DNA of 64,000 nt. It comes from Clostridiales bacterium. GTDB taxonomy: Bacteria > Bacillota > Clostridia > Christensenellales > Aristaeellaceae. Shown here piece by piece: positions 63,065-64,000 of this stretch. Where the stretch lies: positions 1 to 64,000 of the forward strand of contig JAQXLU010000154.1 in NCBI GenBank assembly GCA_029012285.1, in the 5' to 3' direction. Made by a program: the position numbers and the translations under genes. Every line of letters begins with the position of its first letter. Position 1 is the stretch's first letter. The notes beneath the pieces were generated by a model that saw nothing but the letters and a program-made list of their open reading frames with translations, had not been told where the DNA came from and did not search any database.

Positions 63065-63093
63065 AGTATAGCCTAAAAACAAGATAAATGCAA
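63065..63093 (-). promoter_or_regulatory. Sigma-A type promoter for nagB
   Basis: Minus TTGCAT - 17 nt - TATACT. Confidence 0.6.
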
Positions 63094-63193
63094 CGGTACG
63101 ATACAATACAACAGAAAATTTGTATTATTATCTTTGCGCGCTGGACGGGTGGTGGCTGGCCATGGCGTCGAGCCTGTTTTTTTCTTCTTCCTA

Positions 63194-63222
63194 TTGGCAG
63201 AAGCCCGGCTTTGCGGTATAAT
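63194..63222 (+). promoter_or_regulatory. Sigma-A type promoter for the terminal GH43 gene
   Basis: TTGGCA - 17 nt - TATAAT. Confidence 0.65.
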
Positions 63223-63257
63223 GGTCGCAAGTTGAAACAAATGAAGGAGGTGCCTGT

Positions 63258-64000
63258 ATGCCCAATCCCATTCTGCCGCTGTGGGAGCATATCCCCGACG
63301 GCGAGCCCCGTGTTTTTGGTGACCGGGTGTATCTCTACGGCTCTCATGACCGGCCCATGTCCGGCGACTTCTGCGACATCCGCCTGAAGGTCTGGTCAGC
63401 CCCGCTCAATGACCTGGATCACTGGGTCTGTCACGGCGATGTGTTCCATGTGTTGCCGGACGAGGATCATCCTGCCGATGTGACCTGGTACAACGGTGCG
63501 GGCAACAAGGCCGATTTGCGCATGTACGCCCCCGACGTGGTGGAAAAGGACGGCAAGTATTATCTGTACGCGTACGTCTTTTATCAGAAGGGCTGCGTGG
63601 CGGTGGCGGACAAGCCGGAGGGGCCGTTCAAGGTGATTAGCACCTATCGCTACGACCTGCCCGAGGGCTGGGCGGAGCACGGCACCTTTGTGGATCCCGG
63701 CACGCTGGTGGACGACGATGGCCGGGTGTATGTCTACTGCGGCTTTGAGCGCAGCTACATGTGCGAGCTTGACCCCACGGATATGGTGACCGTCCTGCCC
63801 GACACCTACCAATGGGATATCCTGCCCACCGGGCAGCCCTTCGATTATTTCGAGGCCTGCTCCCCCCGGAAGATCGGCAACACCTACTACCTGATCTATT
63901 CCCCCCGCAAGGGCAGCCGCCTGGCTTACGCCACCTCCGACAAGCCCACCGGCCCCTTCACCTACCAGGGCTACATCGTGGACAATGGCGATGATTACCC
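63258..64000 (+). CDS. GH43-family glycosidase, 3' end truncated by window edge
   Basis: MPNPILPLWEHIPDGEPRVFGDRVYLYGSHD; MYAPDVVEKDGKYYLYAYV; FEACSPRKIGNTYYLIYS; RBS GGAGG. Confidence 0.92.
   Translation, partial: MPNPILPLWEHIPDGEPRVFGDRVYLYGSHDRPMSGDFCDIRLKVWSAPLNDLDHWVCHGDVFHVLPDEDHPADVTWYNGAGNKADLRMYAPDVVEKDGKYYLYAYVFYQKGCVAVADKPEGPFKVISTYRYDLPEGWAEHGTFVDPGTLVDDDGRVYVYCGFERSYMCELDPTDMVTVLPDTYQWDILPTGQPFDYFEACSPRKIGNTYYLIYSPRKGSRLAYATSDKPTGPFTYQGYIVDNGDDY

Overview
This 64 kb window looks like a chromosomal segment of a GC-rich, probably gut-associated Clostridia-like bacterium; the taxon is inferred from gene content only. It is dominated by glycan uptake and degradation genes. Enzymes: GH2, GH30-like, GH35, four GH43-like proteins, a heparinase II/III-like protein next to GH88, and nagB. 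Transport: three carbohydrate ABC permease pairs, two MsmK/UgpC-type ATPases, and one BMP-type nucleoside ABC operon. Other genes: five clustered tRNAs, a class B sortase, RecQ, a rubrerythrin, a DUF362/ferredoxin protein, an Fe-ADH and a Nudix-GNAT fusion. No CRISPR array, rRNA, phage or transposase was recognised. The best candidates for an undescribed system are: (1) the 15.2-29.0 kb minus-strand locus, which has two permease pairs around a DUF5696/YIP1/NHL-TPR module, a membrane-anchored ~975-aa binding protein with a duplicated beta-sandwich region, and a leader RNA with mutually exclusive hairpins; and (2) the 51.0-59.3 kb operon, where a complete sugar ABC transporter is interleaved with five small uncharacterised polytopic membrane proteins. 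Strong stem-loops directly follow three binding-protein genes. A near-perfect Rex-type operator lies upstream of the Fe-ADH. No database search was run; family names come from motif reading of the translations.
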